Shown piece after piece: positions 25,650 through 39,511 of a stretch of 64,000 nt of DNA (position 1 is its first letter; every line of letters starts with the position of its first letter). The position numbers were made by a program, and so were the translations under genes. The DNA is from Lycocorax pyrrhopterus obiensis (Eukaryota > Chordata > Aves > Passeriformes > Paradisaeidae). The stretch covers positions 4,163,699 to 4,227,698 of the forward strand of contig JACSVZ010000007.1 of the NCBI GenBank assembly GCA_014706295.1, read 5' to 3'. The notes under the pieces were generated by a model. That model did no database searches. It worked only from the letters and a program-made list of their open reading frames with translations, and was not told the origin of the DNA.

Positions 25650-26130
25650 AATAGATTGCAGCAGCACAAGGGAGGTGCTAGCAGATTGCCACAGGGATTG
25701 GTATTAGGATCAGTTTTATTTAACATCTTTATTAATGATCTGGAAGAACGGGTAAACAGTGCATTAATTAAATTCACAGATTTCAATATAGTGAGAAGTG
25801 TTATAAACATGACAGTGGGGAAAGAAATTATGCCAAAGGAGGTTAGAAACACTGAAATAAGTAAGAAAAGGGGATTCCTTCTAAAAAATGCAGGCTAATA
25901 CATCTGAAGAGAATTGAAAACCACAAATAATCAGTGAGAGGAAGAAACCCAACCCTGTTAAGCTAAAATACAAGACCCAGGGGCAGCAGCTGACAGCAAA
26001 TTATGCATGAGCTTGCAACATGAATGGGGAAAAGAATAAAATGATCTGGGCTACACACTTGGTTGTATCACGACATTATAGCGTGACGCAAGCCTGGACT
26101 TCCTGCAGAAGCAGTGAAACAGTCACCATC
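25650..26130 (+). mobile_element. old LINE (CR1-type) reverse-transcriptase remnant
   Basis: The plus-strand frame at about 25680-25790 reads PQGLVLGSVLFNIFINDLEE followed by a VNSALIKF-type segment. This is the conserved reverse-transcriptase PQGSxLGPxLFxIFxNDL motif and the lead-in to the catalytic F(A)DD box, which is replaced here by FTDF, so the copy is dead. Sequence beyond about 25900 is too diverged to assign firmly, but short blocks up to 26130 ('gatctgggctacac') resemble CR1 ORF2. It lies in the opposite orientation to the other CR1 copies. Confidence 0.8.
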
Positions 26131-26624
26131 CTACATCAGTGTTTCAAGCAGCCAAGGACCTCCCCTCAACACACAGCAGTGACAGAATTCTGCCGTTTGG
26201 TTCTAAGCCTCTTGTGAAAATTTCAAAAAAAAACCAACCCGGACAACCAACCAACCAAAAAACCAATATCCAAGATTATAAAACATCTCGCCAGAAATAA
26301 CAAAGAGGAAAAGAGAACAATCTGAAAGGATTACAAAGACCGAGAGTATAAAATAACCAACACAGGGCCAGAAAAGTACAAGAACAAATATCATGAAGGG
26401 CACAAGAAATCTTTAGGCTCATCTCATCAAACATGGCACAATTTGGATTTTTTTTTTTTAAATAAAATAAACATTAGAAGGATATAAACAGAATATTAGT
26501 TCCTGTTAGTAACATCTACACTACACTTAGGTACAGTCTCAAAAAGAATTAACTGAAACTGCTTTTCTTCATTCATTAAAATTGGGCATAATATTCAAAA
26601 ATATAGTGTAGGAGACAATCCTGC

Positions 26625-26677
26625 AATAGCAGAATGATTTAATAGGTCTTTTCCATCTCAAACTTCTATGATTCCTT
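26625..26677 (+). mobile_element. CR1 3' terminus remnant, sense strand
   Basis: TGATTTAATAGGTCTTTTCC and ATCTCAAACTTCTATGATTCC match the CR1 3' end in forward orientation. The same strand and order as the reverse-transcriptase remnant about 500-950 bp upstream suggest one decayed element spanning 25650-26677. Confidence 0.75.
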
Positions 26678-26887
26678 AAGAGACAATAAGCAGAGAGACA
26701 ACCCTCTGCAAAATTAAATCACTGGGATTCAACTGGAGAATGAAAATTAAATCACAGCAAAGTATTTTCTTCTCTGTAAGCATTAGCATTAATCACATGC
26801 AAAAGTAAAATATTAGTTAATTTGATTCTCTGTGCCTTCCAGACTCTGGTCGAAATGAATCAATGCAGGAAGACTGATTTCTCTGAT

Positions 26888-26950
26888 AATTGGGGAAATG
26901 GTAAGGACAGAGGAAAAAAAGAAGTAAGGAGGAAAAAAAAAAAAAGTAGA
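26888..26950. repeat. purine-rich low-complexity tract
   Basis: An almost uninterrupted G/A tract including a 13-base A-run at about 26933-26945. Confidence 0.8.
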
Positions 26951-27174
26951 AATAGCTGGTGAAAATGAAATTACCAAAAGAAATTTGACTAGCGAAAACC
27001 ATGTTAGAGCACCTATTTCTTCTCTATGCCTAATAACAATATACGTAAAATTTCACAGTGGTGGCTTTGAAAAAGTGCTTTCTGACTATGGCTAGAATTG
27101 GGATAAGTCACCTTGGACAGTACAAACTATTACTAATTTAGGTGATGAAAACCTCTGAAAAATGGCTTTGCTCT

Positions 27175-27580
27175 CTGTCCCCTTGCGGCGGTCAGCCCTC
27201 TGCAACACCTCGGCTTTGCCGCAGGGAGAAGGCGGTGGCACACCAAAATCCCAGCTCCACCCACACAGCAAAGGCTGGGCACGATGCACGCCCAAGGCAC
27301 AGCTCGTTTGGGAAGCCCCTGTCCTGCCCTGCTGTGAAATGGGTCGCTTGGGTGTGCCCAAGCTTGGCCGCTCCGTCTGCAGCGTGTGCCCACAGCCGCT
27401 GCGCCAGCCAGGCAGCGAGCTGTCACCCCAGCACTCAACTCCGCTCCTCAGGCCACCGAAGGCCAGAGCGGACAAGCCACAGCCTAACCAAGCAGTTCGC
27501 AGCTGGGGGCAGGCAGCACAAAGCCTTTCAAATTAGCGGCTAGATGATGGCATGAAGCCGTGAGGGACCCGTTCTCAGCG
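27175..27580. promoter_or_regulatory. CpG-enriched patch
   Basis: By eye there are about 25 CpGs in roughly 400 bases, well above the surrounding DNA. Two overlapping plus-strand frames (133 and 124 codons) and two antisense frames (127 and 101 codons) share it, a compositional effect with no recognisable protein. It could be an internal promoter or enhancer of the MPPED2 locus, or an unmethylated relic. No TATA box or clear exon was identified. Confidence 0.3.
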
Positions 27581-28176
27581 CAGCCAACAAGAATTCACGT
27601 GCAGATGTCACTGGACATCAAGACTGGGCCAATTTTGCAAAGGCTGGCAATTCCAGCCTGTGCGCTGGAGAAATTGATGCATGTGCCGTGGGAATAGAGA
27701 AAAAACGGGCACGAGCACAGCGAGAGGCGAGCAAAGCAGCTGAGACAAACCCTGCTGCCTTGGGGCCAGTGTTTTCTCCAGACAGACAGCAGTTCTTTAG
27801 CTCAGTGACAGACTTTATTGAGCTGGCAAAGGGATACGTCATCAACATAACAAAAACTTAAAAAAAAAAAAAAATAAAGCCAAAGGAACAATATAGGAAA
27901 AAATAACTAGGGGTCTGGTTTGTTTCTTTTGATACATTTTAAAATATGTACTTTCCTCCTACAGGCAAGAAATACTGCATTTAATTAGAAGAATAAATCA
28001 TTACATTTTTATAGTTAGTAGTTTCTTCTACAATGAAACTAGATTAGTTTCTCACTACACATGCTGTTTATTGTCCAAATTTTATGGTAAGTTCTAATAA
28101 TTGAAGTGTTACAAACAGTTCAGTTAGGGTTTTTTTTGTTTTCTATTAAACCAACTCTCAGACTATTCTTTTGTGT

Positions 28177-28199
28177 TATATATATATTTTTTTTTTTTT
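28177..28199. repeat. (TA)n followed by poly-T
   Basis: TATATATATATTTTTTTTTT-type simple sequence. Confidence 0.85.
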
Positions 28200-31100
28200 C
28201 ACCAAAAATCTCACTGGCTTTCTACCTATTGCAGAGAAATACACACTCTCTTAAATGACCCTCTGAATGTTATGGGGACAGACTTATCCCTAAAATTCTA
28301 TGTAGAGCTTAAAACTTAGTTTCATCTGTGAGCGAAGCTTGAATTTTAATCTTCACACCTCTAACTGGGCAGGTTCTTCACATTCAAAACACAGGTAACC
28401 AGCAGTTCTGCTGTGACAGGACCTGTCCTGCAACATGTAGCCACAAATGTCACTTACTTATGTAATTTTCTATAGGACTGCAATTATTTTCCTCTATTTT
28501 CCCCATCCTACAGCAACAAAATCAAGATGTAAACACAAAGAAAGTGCACCTCACTGATTTCACTGCCATTTAAGACAACCCCAGCAGCTCTGTGCTGTGG
28601 GCTGATGAGGAAAGCACATTAAGCACTTGCAACAGAACATCCAAGTAGACCTGTTTTGCAGCCTGATTAATAGAAACAACCTCTAAGGACTAATCACAAG
28701 TCAAGCCCTGTTTTGTAGATTAATAGAACAAAGGCACAAGAGAATAGGGAAGGTACAGGACTGGAATATAAATAAGAAAAGGTGTACATTCTAGGCAGAT
28801 TGACTGCTAGTAATTATCAGCTAAAGGCACATCCTTACAGCAAGGTCTCGCTGTTGTGTGCTGGAACAGCTAATTTCCAGATGGACCCATCAGTCTATGT
28901 ATCTCTGAATATTCTATCTCTAAAACCCACAAAACAACAGCAAAACACTTCTCTGAAACAAATCACACCTTCATCTCACTCTTTCAGTGTCACTTGAATT
29001 TCTAGGTTGATATTAGGCGATTCTGAAGTTTGCAGCAAGTATTCTTTTCAGCTACACATATGTGGATCAGAAATACAATACTGGCATGTAAGGAACTGAC
29101 TGCTACTCAAACCCTGCAATATGGCACCAGATGCTGCAACCCAGCAGAGATGCCACGTACCCCATCTGACCCTGCAAGGAGCTGTGCAGAGTCATCTGTA
29201 CTTGCTTTATTCCATCATTTTCTAAGATTTCCCAAACGTTCCACCTCTCCCAATGTACCACCTCTATACAAGCAGCAATATAAGCTCTTGAACCCTATAA
29301 ATCTAGGAGTTTATAAAAAAAGATCTGCAGGTTAGGCAGTGGAAGACAATCTTCCTTAAAATGGCACTTTGCAGGTTTCTCAAGAAACACGAAACTTATG
29401 TTATATTCATAAACAGAAGAACCAAACTTACTAAAAACTGGAACACCAAATTCAGGTGCCCATAACTCAAGATTACAGTGTTTTAGGGCATCCCACATTA
29501 AAAATGGGAACACTTCAGGACTACAGCTTTCAGACTAGCAACTCAGGTTACCTTTCTCCTCCTTTTTCTTGCAGTGCAGGCCATGGAAGTGTCCCAAGCA
29601 GCCCAGATGGAACACCAAGAGAAGTGTTAAAGAGAACACCTTTCTTGGAATTCATTACATTCCCAGTTTTGAAAACAAGATGCATTAAAATCTGTGCCAG
29701 GAAAAGGAGACTGAAAGACAGCCTTCTTTCTTACATAAAGCTTACTTATATAAAATTGGAGGCGATACACAATCATAAGTACATTCCCAAGGTATAAACC
29801 AATAAACCTGACTAGAGATTAATACAGTCAGCAGCTGCAAATATCAGCTTTTTTCAGTAGGACACACTGATTCACATATGTACAAAAATAAACAGGCTTT
29901 CTGAAGAACCAGACCCCACAGCCTTCTTGTCAGCTCTACCCATCCTGCAAATGCTGCCAAAGCAGCAAAACTGCAGGTGAGAGTTCTCCAGAAGCAGAGG
30001 ACAGACAGGCTGGCAGATCTGCAGATACAAAACTCAAGTACTCGCATTACTTGCAAAATAAATACAATGGCACAGTTGTCAGATGATTTCAAATCATCAC
30101 AAGATCACTTCCCAGGCAGCATTATTCCCTTTGTCAAAGCAGCCCCACGGGTCAGTGTGGAAAGCAAACAGCTAAGCACATCTGTTAAGGAATATTCTGT
30201 TTAGTGTTTATCTGAAATGCTAAAGAGGAACACAGAACAGAGTAACTCCCAGTGCTTCCTCCCAGCCCCACTGGGCACACAGACTGCAAAATGATGTCCT
30301 TGTCCGTGCAATATGAACTGGGGAGGCAGCAAAGGTGGTGCGGCTTGTGAGGCCTCCTGAACTCACTAAGGGTCTGTGCAACTCAGGCACATCTGGGAAG
30401 GAACAAGGATAAGCTGTTGGCACCTTCCTGCCTGTAAACCACTGCTTAAGCCTTCTCTGTGTGCACATCGCAAGCATGGCTCTCAGCCATACTGAGATTT
30501 TGATATTTAGCTACCGGAGTTAGAAATGTCAGCAATCCTCAGATTTTACATGTACACAAACCATAACATAGACCAGCACCTAAACGTTTTAGAGGTGGTT
30601 ATAAATACCCACAGGTCTCATTGATTTTCAACTGAATCCACGAGTGTTGACCACTTCTGCAATAAGGTGCCAGCTCTATTCTACTGAACAGATTCTCATG
30701 AAAATCTGATGAATGTAGTTGTCACTCTTGACCTTTACATCTATGCTCAGATTCACCATCAGTGGTCTCTTATTTAAAGAGCATGTGCAATTTTTGCTTT
30801 ATTTCATAGAATTACTTTAAGCATTTTATACACATGTCAGGGTAAAGTCAGCATTCTGATCAATGAGTATTAGATAAATATGACCCAAATCATCTGGAAG
30901 ACAGTCATGAGAAATCTTACCCTTCACTGGGAGCTAACAAAATCTAGTCACTTACTATTTGACTTACTTTTGGATTTAAATAAAATAAAAAATAATTGCT
31001 TCTCCATTTCTATTGCATTTTATCACCATCACATCACGTGAGCTTTATTGTCAACCCTACCTGCAATGTAAATTCTTCCACATTTTTTCCTGTCTGTCCT

Positions 31101-34100
31101 AAACAGATGAACTGTGAAACAAACCACTTATAGATTACATCTGTTTCACATACCCAACCACCTTCCTCCCTGTCACCTCCTCCAGCCCAATTTTATTCCT
31201 TTCACTGCACCTTGTAAAGGCACTTGAAAGCATCCTTATTTTTCCAAGTAACTCAGCAAAGCTGATAATATGTATATCTGTATGTAACTGATAATTATGT
31301 ATTTAATTAAAGCTTATTGAACCAGTGAAACTACTTAAGTAATACAGGTGGCACATTTAGGCACCAAAGTGGGGAAGTTTCACTACATTTTCCCAGTGTG
31401 GGTTGATATTCTGGCACTGCGAAGGTCTCGGCCTGTGTAGTCTCTTCTCACTCAGGGTCACAGCTCCTGACTTAGAAATGCTCCATGCATACAGAGCTTT
31501 TAAACTGGCAGCACTGCTGCTAACTCCCTGAAAAACGCACGGATGTGTCGTGTGCTCTCAATATCCCCCTGGAAACACGCACACACATTCATGCACACGG
31601 TCCTGTGTGGAGGGTGGGCCTTGGCTGGAGGGCAGGTGCCCACCAGGATGCTCTATCACTCCCCTCCCCAGCTGGACAGTGGAGAGAAAATAAGATGGAA
31701 AATGACGAGTAGGTTGCGATAAGGCAGTTTACTAAAGCAAAACATGTGCACACACAAGCACAGAGAAAAAAAAATTATTCCCTACTTCCCTTCAGCAAGT
31801 CATGTCCAGCCACTTCCCAGGAAGCAGGGCTTCATCACATGGAGTGGTTGCTCCAGAAGGAAAACATTGTAAATATCAAATGTCATCCCCCCACTTTTCT
31901 TAGCTTTTATATCTGAGCTGACGTCATACGGTACGGCATATTCCTTTGGTCAGTTTGGGTCAGCTATCCCAGCTCTGTCCCCTTCCAAAATCTTGCCCAG
32001 CCTACTGATGGAGGGGAGGAATGCTGGAGAAAACAGTGCTGATGCTGTGCCAGCCCTGCCCAGCAGTAGCCAAAACACGGGTGTGTTATCACCACCTTTC
32101 CACCCCCGAGGCCAAGCACAGCACTGGGAGGGTGCTGAGAGGAAACGAGCTCCAGCTCAGCCAGACCCAACACAAACTGGGTGGGCCCTGCCCTTCCAGA
32201 GATACAGCCCTAGCCTAATCTGCCTACGCTACAGCAAAGTCTCGGTGTCCCACCCAGCTGCTCAGAGGAGTCCTGGCTCCTCTGGCTCACCAGCTCTGCC
32301 AGAGAGCCCTGAACCCTCCTGCCCTGTGCTCCAAGCAGCCAGGCCCTGATTGCACTCACCACACATCCTCCAACAGGCTTCTCTGCCTGTCACTCAAAGC
32401 ATCCACCTGCTCCCTAATTCTTCTTGCTTAGGGCATAGGGGAAATGAAGCAATGAAAGTAATGAGGCTTGAAGAGCACCACGCAATGCAAAATCCATTCT
32501 GATGTCAGCCTGTCAAAGCTGAAGCCCCTTCTCTTACTTGCCCACTCTCCTGCTGTGAAGCTGGCTGTCCTAGAGTGAAGTAATTTTTCAGTTAACCTTA
32601 AACAGCATGGTATTTTCAGCTTTGCCTTTCTTCCCTTCTGCACTAGACCACCACAAAGAGGTGTGGTGCATGTGCAGGTGAAAGGAAATGGAAAAGTAGG
32701 AGTCCTGAAGTGCAGAAGCTGCATGGGAGAATTTATTCAAGCAAGTATCAACACACTGCAAGGAGTCCAGCCCTGTACAGAACAGCCTATCTCCAGATTT
32801 GGCTTAACTCTTGCCTTCCCTCCTCTTTCCCAGCTCCCATTCTTTAAGGGGCTTCAGACCCCCTCCCAAGACAAAGTCTGATGCTACATAGTTAAAAATG
32901 TCAGGAGTTTTGTAGTATTCTGTTTCCTACTACTGGTAACTCCTCAATGGGTGTGAATGCTTTCAGCCTGCTCCTTGCACACAAATGCCACAGTGACCAC
33001 TGGGTTATTCCAGTCTTCAGCTAAAGGAAAGCAAATTGCTTGTTCCTGGCAAGTAAGAACACACCAACCAAAGCAAAACTACAAGTATAAGCACAACTTG
33101 TCTATCAAGATGTCCTTCTTGTTGAGCAAACTATACTTCAACCTACAAATAAGGAGGCCACCATAAATAATCAGCCCCCCAACACCACAGCTCACACTCA
33201 TTCCGGCTCTCTGCTTTTTTGCACCGCAAAAAACTGGACTCCAGGAAAATGGAGCAAGAATTAGAGGCTCAGAGCAGATTTCCACAATCATCTGTTTGTA
33301 CTGCTGTGGAGGAATTCAAATTCCCGTTTCCACAACAGGAAAGATTCAAAAGAGCTAGGAGAGCTACCATTTTATGTCTGGTTTAACTGGCTAGAATTCC
33401 AGCCACAAATAGGCACCGTTTATGTGTTAACACTAGTAATGAATACTCTAAAGTTCTTATTCCCACTGAAGCCAAACCTGAGGAAAAGATCAAGACTTCA
33501 TGATCTGCCCCAGTGCCAGGATGCAGAGCTGTCCAAAGAATTAAATAGGACAGGTCTGCACCACAGTATTAAAAACTACTTATGAGTGAGTGTATTTAAA
33601 ATGACAAACATCCCACTCTTTACTTAAAAAAAGGAGGAAGAAAAAAAGAAAGCAAGCTTTTAAAAGTAAATGGGACAATTTTTTACTTGGAAGTGAATCT
33701 GATATCAAGGAGACCAAAGAAAAATCAGCTACATTCCCAACAAGGCAAAAAATGTAAACAAACCTCTGCAATTCTAGACCAGGGGGAATTCATTCTTTGA
33801 TTCTAAACTGAGAGACCTGGCGGACAAATGCCAAGAAAAATGAAACAGAAGCCTGCACCTTTAAACACAACCACGCTGCAGTGGTGGTGTGTTTGTTTAA
33901 CATACAGACAGGAGACTTCAGTCTTTGCCAATAATTTTCTCAGTTGCTGACTTCTACTGCATAAACACCAGAATTCCTGAAAAACTGGTGCAACACACAC
34001 AGTTTTGTCCAGTCTCCCCTGGTCTCCTCACCACTAAATAGCAAAGAAGAACTTTATTGCTGAATAGTCCAATTCCTACCCCTCCTTTTTTTAGACACAA

Positions 34101-37100
34101 GCTAATTGCCAACTAAGACTATGAAAATAAAAGAAATGAGATCCATTCCAACCCATCAGTGTATGTGAGTTGCCAATTGGTTTTCCAGTCCTCACGCTCA
34201 ATATCTGCTGTTAATTTGCTTGCTATTTCAAGAACTTGAAGACTGTCAGCAAAATCCATGATGCATTACAAAACTTATAATTGGAAAGAAAAAAAAACCC
34301 TCTGACACTTTTCTGACAGGATAAACAGAGAGTCTGAAAACACTGATCAGAACAAGGCAGAAGTACTAACTTAGAGCTGCTTGTACTAAAGTATCATTGC
34401 AAATGAAGCAGAGAACAAAACAGAGATAGAGAAATAATTTTAAACTGATGTAAAATCATTTGATGAAACCCCAAATTTTACACTGGGCTAAAAAGAAAAG
34501 ATTGCACAAAACATTATTTTTAAAGGAGATGGCTGAACCTGTCTCTGCTTCTTAAGGTTGCATTATCTATGCCAATTAAAATTTTGCTTCTGAAAAAGAG
34601 TTAAGGCACTTCCTCTAGAGTTACTAAAAAAAGCAAATGAAAGCCTTGGCTCCGCAGACGTGAGTGATAGTGAGCCGTTTGTTCTTGACCTCTGGATCAC
34701 CCGACAGATCAAATTCTTGGACATAGGAAAAACCCACTAGTATTCATTAAAAGCAACTGGGAGGCCAGCTTTGTGCTTCTGTTCTTGAGACCCGAACAAG
34801 CTACAACTTGACAAACGTGCAGGATATTGCTGAACAATGCTGCTGTTCCTGTCAGGAGGGAAGAGCTTTATTCCCAGCTTCATTCAGGATGAATTAATTT
34901 TCATCACAATGATGCAAATCACAGATTTCAGTCATTATTTAAATAATTGATTGTCATCTTTTACATTTGTGGTTCTTTTCATTTATCCCTATAAAGTTGA
35001 TTCTGTTAAACTTTAATTGATTTATACTGAATTAGCTTTTACACTACACACTTCTTCCTTCAAAAAGATACACATATCTCCAGTTATCTAAACAAATATA
35101 TAGGCTGAAAGTTCCAGACCTTCAGCTTTACTTCTCATTCTGTTAGATATGAGCAGAATTTGCTCACGTACTTTCAGAGCTAAAAATGATGTCAAGGATT
35201 GCTTTGTTACATTATTTTATACTTACAGCTTTCGACATTTTTTGTGAAATTTTTATGCAGAACAGAACTTTAAATCCATAAATAAGCCTATTGCCTCATT
35301 ATTCATAAAACTAAGAACACAAATTTCAATGCACACAAAATAAAGTACATCAGAATACTTTTTCACTTCAACTATTTTTCTCTTTCAAACAAGCAAAAAA
35401 AATGGTACCTATAGAGCTGATCAGCAGAACAAAATAAAACAGCAAAAAATATTCTCTCTGAACAATTGTTTCTGTCAAAATGTGGTTTAAACAAATTCTG
35501 GTTCCAGTTAACTGCAGTTCTCTGGTGGTTTGAATGCTTTTAAAACTTCATTAGATAACACACATTGTGAGAATATTTGTATCCAAATGTCTACAGCATA
35601 CTACAGTAAATTCAGCCCTTAGCATGGATGAACAATTTCAAATATAATTTTAAAAAACAACACATATTTTAAAATAACATTTGAATTTAAGTAAAACTTA
35701 CACTAATTCACTTATGCATATTCAGCACCCAAAGCTGCAGTAAAAACAGACTGTCTTGCCTTACCCTTTAACACATACATCAGTATGAGTTATGCTTATA
35801 TTTACTTCACAGAGGGAGTTTTAAGACTTAAAAATTCATAAATCCATCACTGGCTTTATTTTCTGTCCTGTTTAATAAGTAGCCTCCATCTCAAATTTCC
35901 CAAAGAGAAAATGTTTCCACTGGAATCTTATAGAATTTTTTACTGCATAAACTATCAATTATTTTCCCACCAAACAAGCCAGGTTCATAGGGCAAAGTCA
36001 GAAGAAAGAGAAAGGAGGGGAATGTTTTTGTGGATTGTTATCTATAGACCAAATGGAAAATCTTCAGCCATTTTGTTCCTTCAAGGTACATCAAAGAATC
36101 TCCTATTTAAGGTGTGAAAATGTCAGTTACATTCTTCACCTCAGAAAATGAGCAGAGCTCTGAATGTGATTTATGTCCCACCCTTGCACTTTTCTCTTTT
36201 AGGGGCTGATACTCTTCTTTTCAACTTCCCTCCAGCTAATGCCATTTAATACTCTCAGAACCATCAGGCTAAATTCAAATTTTCTGCTCCTTAGAGGCTG
36301 TTGTTATGCACCACCGCACATTCCAATTGCAAATACACATGAATGCTCCCATGTATTGTAAGTTATTTTTACTCACAAATTCTGCTAAATTGTAAGTTAG
36401 GAGGCACTACTTGAATTCTCTTAGGTCTTTAGAAAGCTTTTAGATGTACCATGAGTAATAACATGTAATGAATATGAACTGATATTTCTTTTCTGTATTT
36501 ACACTGAGTTGGCAATTTACATTTTCTAGATAGATGACTTATAGCCAGCCTTCCCAGTACTCTGGCAATTACTCCTTAGAAAACCCCTGACAGGCTGAAA
36601 CCTCCAGAATCACATCTGTTATTCTTGGTTTGATCCCTCTTTTTTAAATTAAAACCAGTAGCTTTATCAGCAAATGAGAATTTTTTCCCCCTCTGGAAAC
36701 ACTTACAAAACTGCACATAAATTGAACGTGCCAACTCATCTCATGTTAGGGTTGGCACATCTTCTGGGTTAATGACCATTGTTCCATTTCTGTGACAGAA
36801 CTAATTGGGGTAAGGAGGACATAAATACATACAAAACCCCACAGATCCTCTTCCTTTGGGGTAATCTGAAGATTTATAGGAATAGAACAAGGTGTGATTG
36901 GAGGGGAGAGAGTAACAAAATTTAAGAAGTGCTAAAATGCTTGTCTGACCATTCTGTCTCAGTTTCCAGGCACAGAACAGATTTAGAGCAGATTTTTTTA
37001 ATATCTGATGGGACTTTTCCTTCCTCTGAAAGACCAGCTAAAAGACAAAAACCTAGTTAATTTTCACATTTTCTAGAAAATGTCATTATTTAAAAGAAAA

Positions 37101-39074
37101 ATAAGGGAGGGCAGGGGAGAGAGAAAATGCATAGACAATACCACATTTCTGACCTCAACACAGACTGGCTGATTGATCTAAAAAGCTGTATTGAAAATGG
37201 TAGCCTCAACTCCACACCAACAGCTGCTCAAAACATGATTTGACAACAGTTTTTTGCAGCTAAGCACAAATGAAGCATCACTCAAGAGAGAGAAGTCCAC
37301 ACTTGGCTGGAGCTCAGTGTCAATTTCTAACAATCTAGCTTCCTTTATCATGCATCACTAATCGGAAAAATCCAGTTACCAATGGATTATAGGAAAGATT
37401 AATTCAGGTTTGCCTTCCATGACTAGGTCAGAATACATATGCCATTCACTTTTTATGGCTAAGACAACTCAGTGCCTTGATGTGATGTCCCTTAATATTC
37501 CAGAACAAACATTCTAAATCCATGTGTACACCTGCAAATTGAAAGAACTTCTAAGTGCAGCTGCAGACAAAAGGGTGACAGATTTCCATTATAGATTTGG
37601 GAAGCAAAAGAGGAGAAAAAAGAACACAATATATTGCCAGTACATATAAATGTAAATGTAAAGGTGTATTGACACAGTTCTCCATTTCAGAATACCAAAC
37701 TCTCTCTCCTCCAGACTTGGATTCTGCATTCTCCAGGTCTCTCCAGCAGTGCTGTAAGGAAGCTGAGTTCAGGTAAATCTGATCCAAATAAATTTGGAAA
37801 GATGCCTACACTTTCTAATCACTGAGTGCCTGCAGAGGCCCTCCAAGTCTGAGCCATACACACAAAAGCAGCTGAACACAACCTTAGCAGCAAACCTTCC
37901 TCAGCTCCTCACCCTGCAGCCCACCTCACTACCCAAGGCCTAATGTGCCCTGCCTTCTGTGCTGCCATTACAAAAAAATTACTTTGAAATGTCTCAAGGA
38001 GATGATTCCTAACCTGAATTAAGATCATCTTTCCCAATTTGCTGATATTGCAGGATTTAGAGCATTACTTTTTTTTTAGCTAAGCAATGTCAGGCTGATT
38101 TAAACTAGTAGCTAAAGGCTATGACTTAAATTAAAAGATTAGTAGCTCAAGTCAAGAATGTGAGATCCAGCGCTAGATCACAGTTTTCTAGCCAGCACTA
38201 ATGCACACAACATGACCAGGAAAAAGCATTGTCAGAAGCATCAATGTGTGTGGTGTCACACGAACCACCAAGGTCTGCAGGCCAAGTCAACAAAGATGAG
38301 ACGAAGGGGAAAATTTGTAATATATATATGGGTTTGTCCCATTTCTTGGTTCAACCCCTGACGTTCCTCCTTCCTCTCCTACTTTCATCTTTAAAGCAAG
38401 TCTGACATCAAAAATAAGTTATAAGCTTATAATAAACCCTTCTTATAAGTGTGCATAAATTAGCATCTCTGTACTTCTGCTGACAATTGAGAATGCCAAG
38501 CAGCAGAATGATTATCACCATCACTCAAGTTCAGGTCTCTGGTAAAGCCTGAAAGTACTGTGGCTGTTCTTAGCACGAGAATTTAGCACGAGTGCTACTC
38601 AAGACTCCACAGAAAGATGTCAGGCATCACAATTCAATGACATGTAGAAAAAACAAGGAAGAACCTCCTTAGCACAAAACTGGGCAGCAATCTTTCCTGC
38701 ATAACATACTTGACACATGGGTGGAATGAGACCAAAGCTGGTTTGAAATTTTGTTATCACAACTTTACAAGCAAAAGAAAACAATGCCTAGAACTGATCA
38801 AAAACAAGGCTTAAAGCACCTGGTGCCTTGTACCCTTATGCTGTGTGGGTGTTAAATGCCACCACACTAATCTATTAGCACAGCAGATATAAATACCTCA
38901 CCAGTATACAGTGCAATGGAGTTTCCCTAATACATCCTAAAATGCCACCACAGTTAATCCACAAGCACAGAGTCGGCACTGACTCCACAGTTCAAGTGCA
39001 TTCACTAGGCAGAATAGAAATAGTTACAGTTCCTTTTGTCTTATTTTACACACATGGCTAAATAGAGACTATCC

Positions 39075-39110
39075 AAAAAAAAAAAAAAAGGAAAAAAGAA
39101 AAAGAAGAGG
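39075..39110. repeat. A-run and purine tract
   Basis: About 15 A residues, then a G/A tract, ending about 145 bases from the MPPED2 exon donor on its intronic side. Confidence 0.85.
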
Positions 39111-39253
39111 AACTGTTTCAGGATGGTTTACAGCTAAGTCTGATACTGTTCTGCAGGGCAATGGAACAAAGCAGCTTCATGCACATTCAACAGGAATGAT
39201 TCCTGCTGTGGTTCAAGTAATAAACAGCAAAGAAAGTTTAAATTGAGACTTAC

Positions 39254-39479
39254 CACGGGGCACCATATATTCGGAATCCTTTAACTGTTACCTCTGAATC
39301 TTGTAAGTAAATACTATTTGTCAGGAGTGACTGAACATTGTCAAAGTCCTCTGGTTTCAATTTGGACACAGAGGGAAAGCGGTAGTAATCTTGTTTAACA
39401 AGGTCTGCCATGAATTCCTTATCAAATGTCAGTTCATGATTCCCAGCAATCACTATTTTATATTCATATGGTAGGTTTC
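39254..39479 (-). CDS. MPPED2: MPPED2 internal coding exon (GNHE motif)
   Basis: The minus strand reads GA, then 74 codons from NLPYEYKI to FRIYGAP, then TG, followed by a GTAAGT donor. The acceptor is TTATTTCAG. GA completes Gly104 with the G from the 60 kb exon, and TG starts Trp179, whose last base lies in an exon not found here. GNHE (Asn117 at 39439-39441, His118 at 39436-39438) is the third metal-binding motif of calcineurin-like phosphoesterases. Residues such as FDKEFMADLVKQDYYRF, KPEDFDN and TNSIYLQDSE fit MPPED2 rather than MPPED1. The frame closes at a TAA made inside the donor, so the exon looks like a short open frame starting at a GTG. No disrupting change is visible. Two of the usual coding pieces (N-terminal and C-terminal) are missing from the window. 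Confidence 0.97.
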
Positions 39480-39504
39480 CTGAAATAACAAAAAAGAGGA
39501 CTTA

Positions 39505-39511
39505 ATTAGCA
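39505..39511 (-). other. candidate splicing branch point TGCTAAT
   Basis: It lies about 25 nt before the acceptor of the 39254-39479 exon and is followed by a pyrimidine-rich stretch. The match to the vertebrate yUnAy consensus is good, but branch points cannot be proved from sequence. Confidence 0.45.

Larger units (their letters stand above)
27581..39253. other. non-coding stretch, downstream MPPED2 intron, no gene seen
   Basis: About 11.7 kb directly downstream (transcript sense) of the MPPED2 exon donor. I looked for minus-strand codons of the C-terminal MPPED2 exons (expected HGPP and GxHEGYG motifs) and saw none. It includes A/T runs at 27860-27874 and 28177-28199. The 118-codon plus-strand frame at 31993-32349 lies in GC-rich sequence and has no known domain. 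Confidence 0.6.

Noticed and set aside
25346..25852. 168-codon minus-strand frame
   Set aside because: It runs antisense through the G-rich tract and the reverse-transcriptase remnant and has no domain of its own.
1..39253. C-terminal MPPED2 exons
   Set aside because: Looked for minus-strand codons of the HGPP and HEGYG segments and found none; they probably lie below position 1, although a short exon could be missed by eye.
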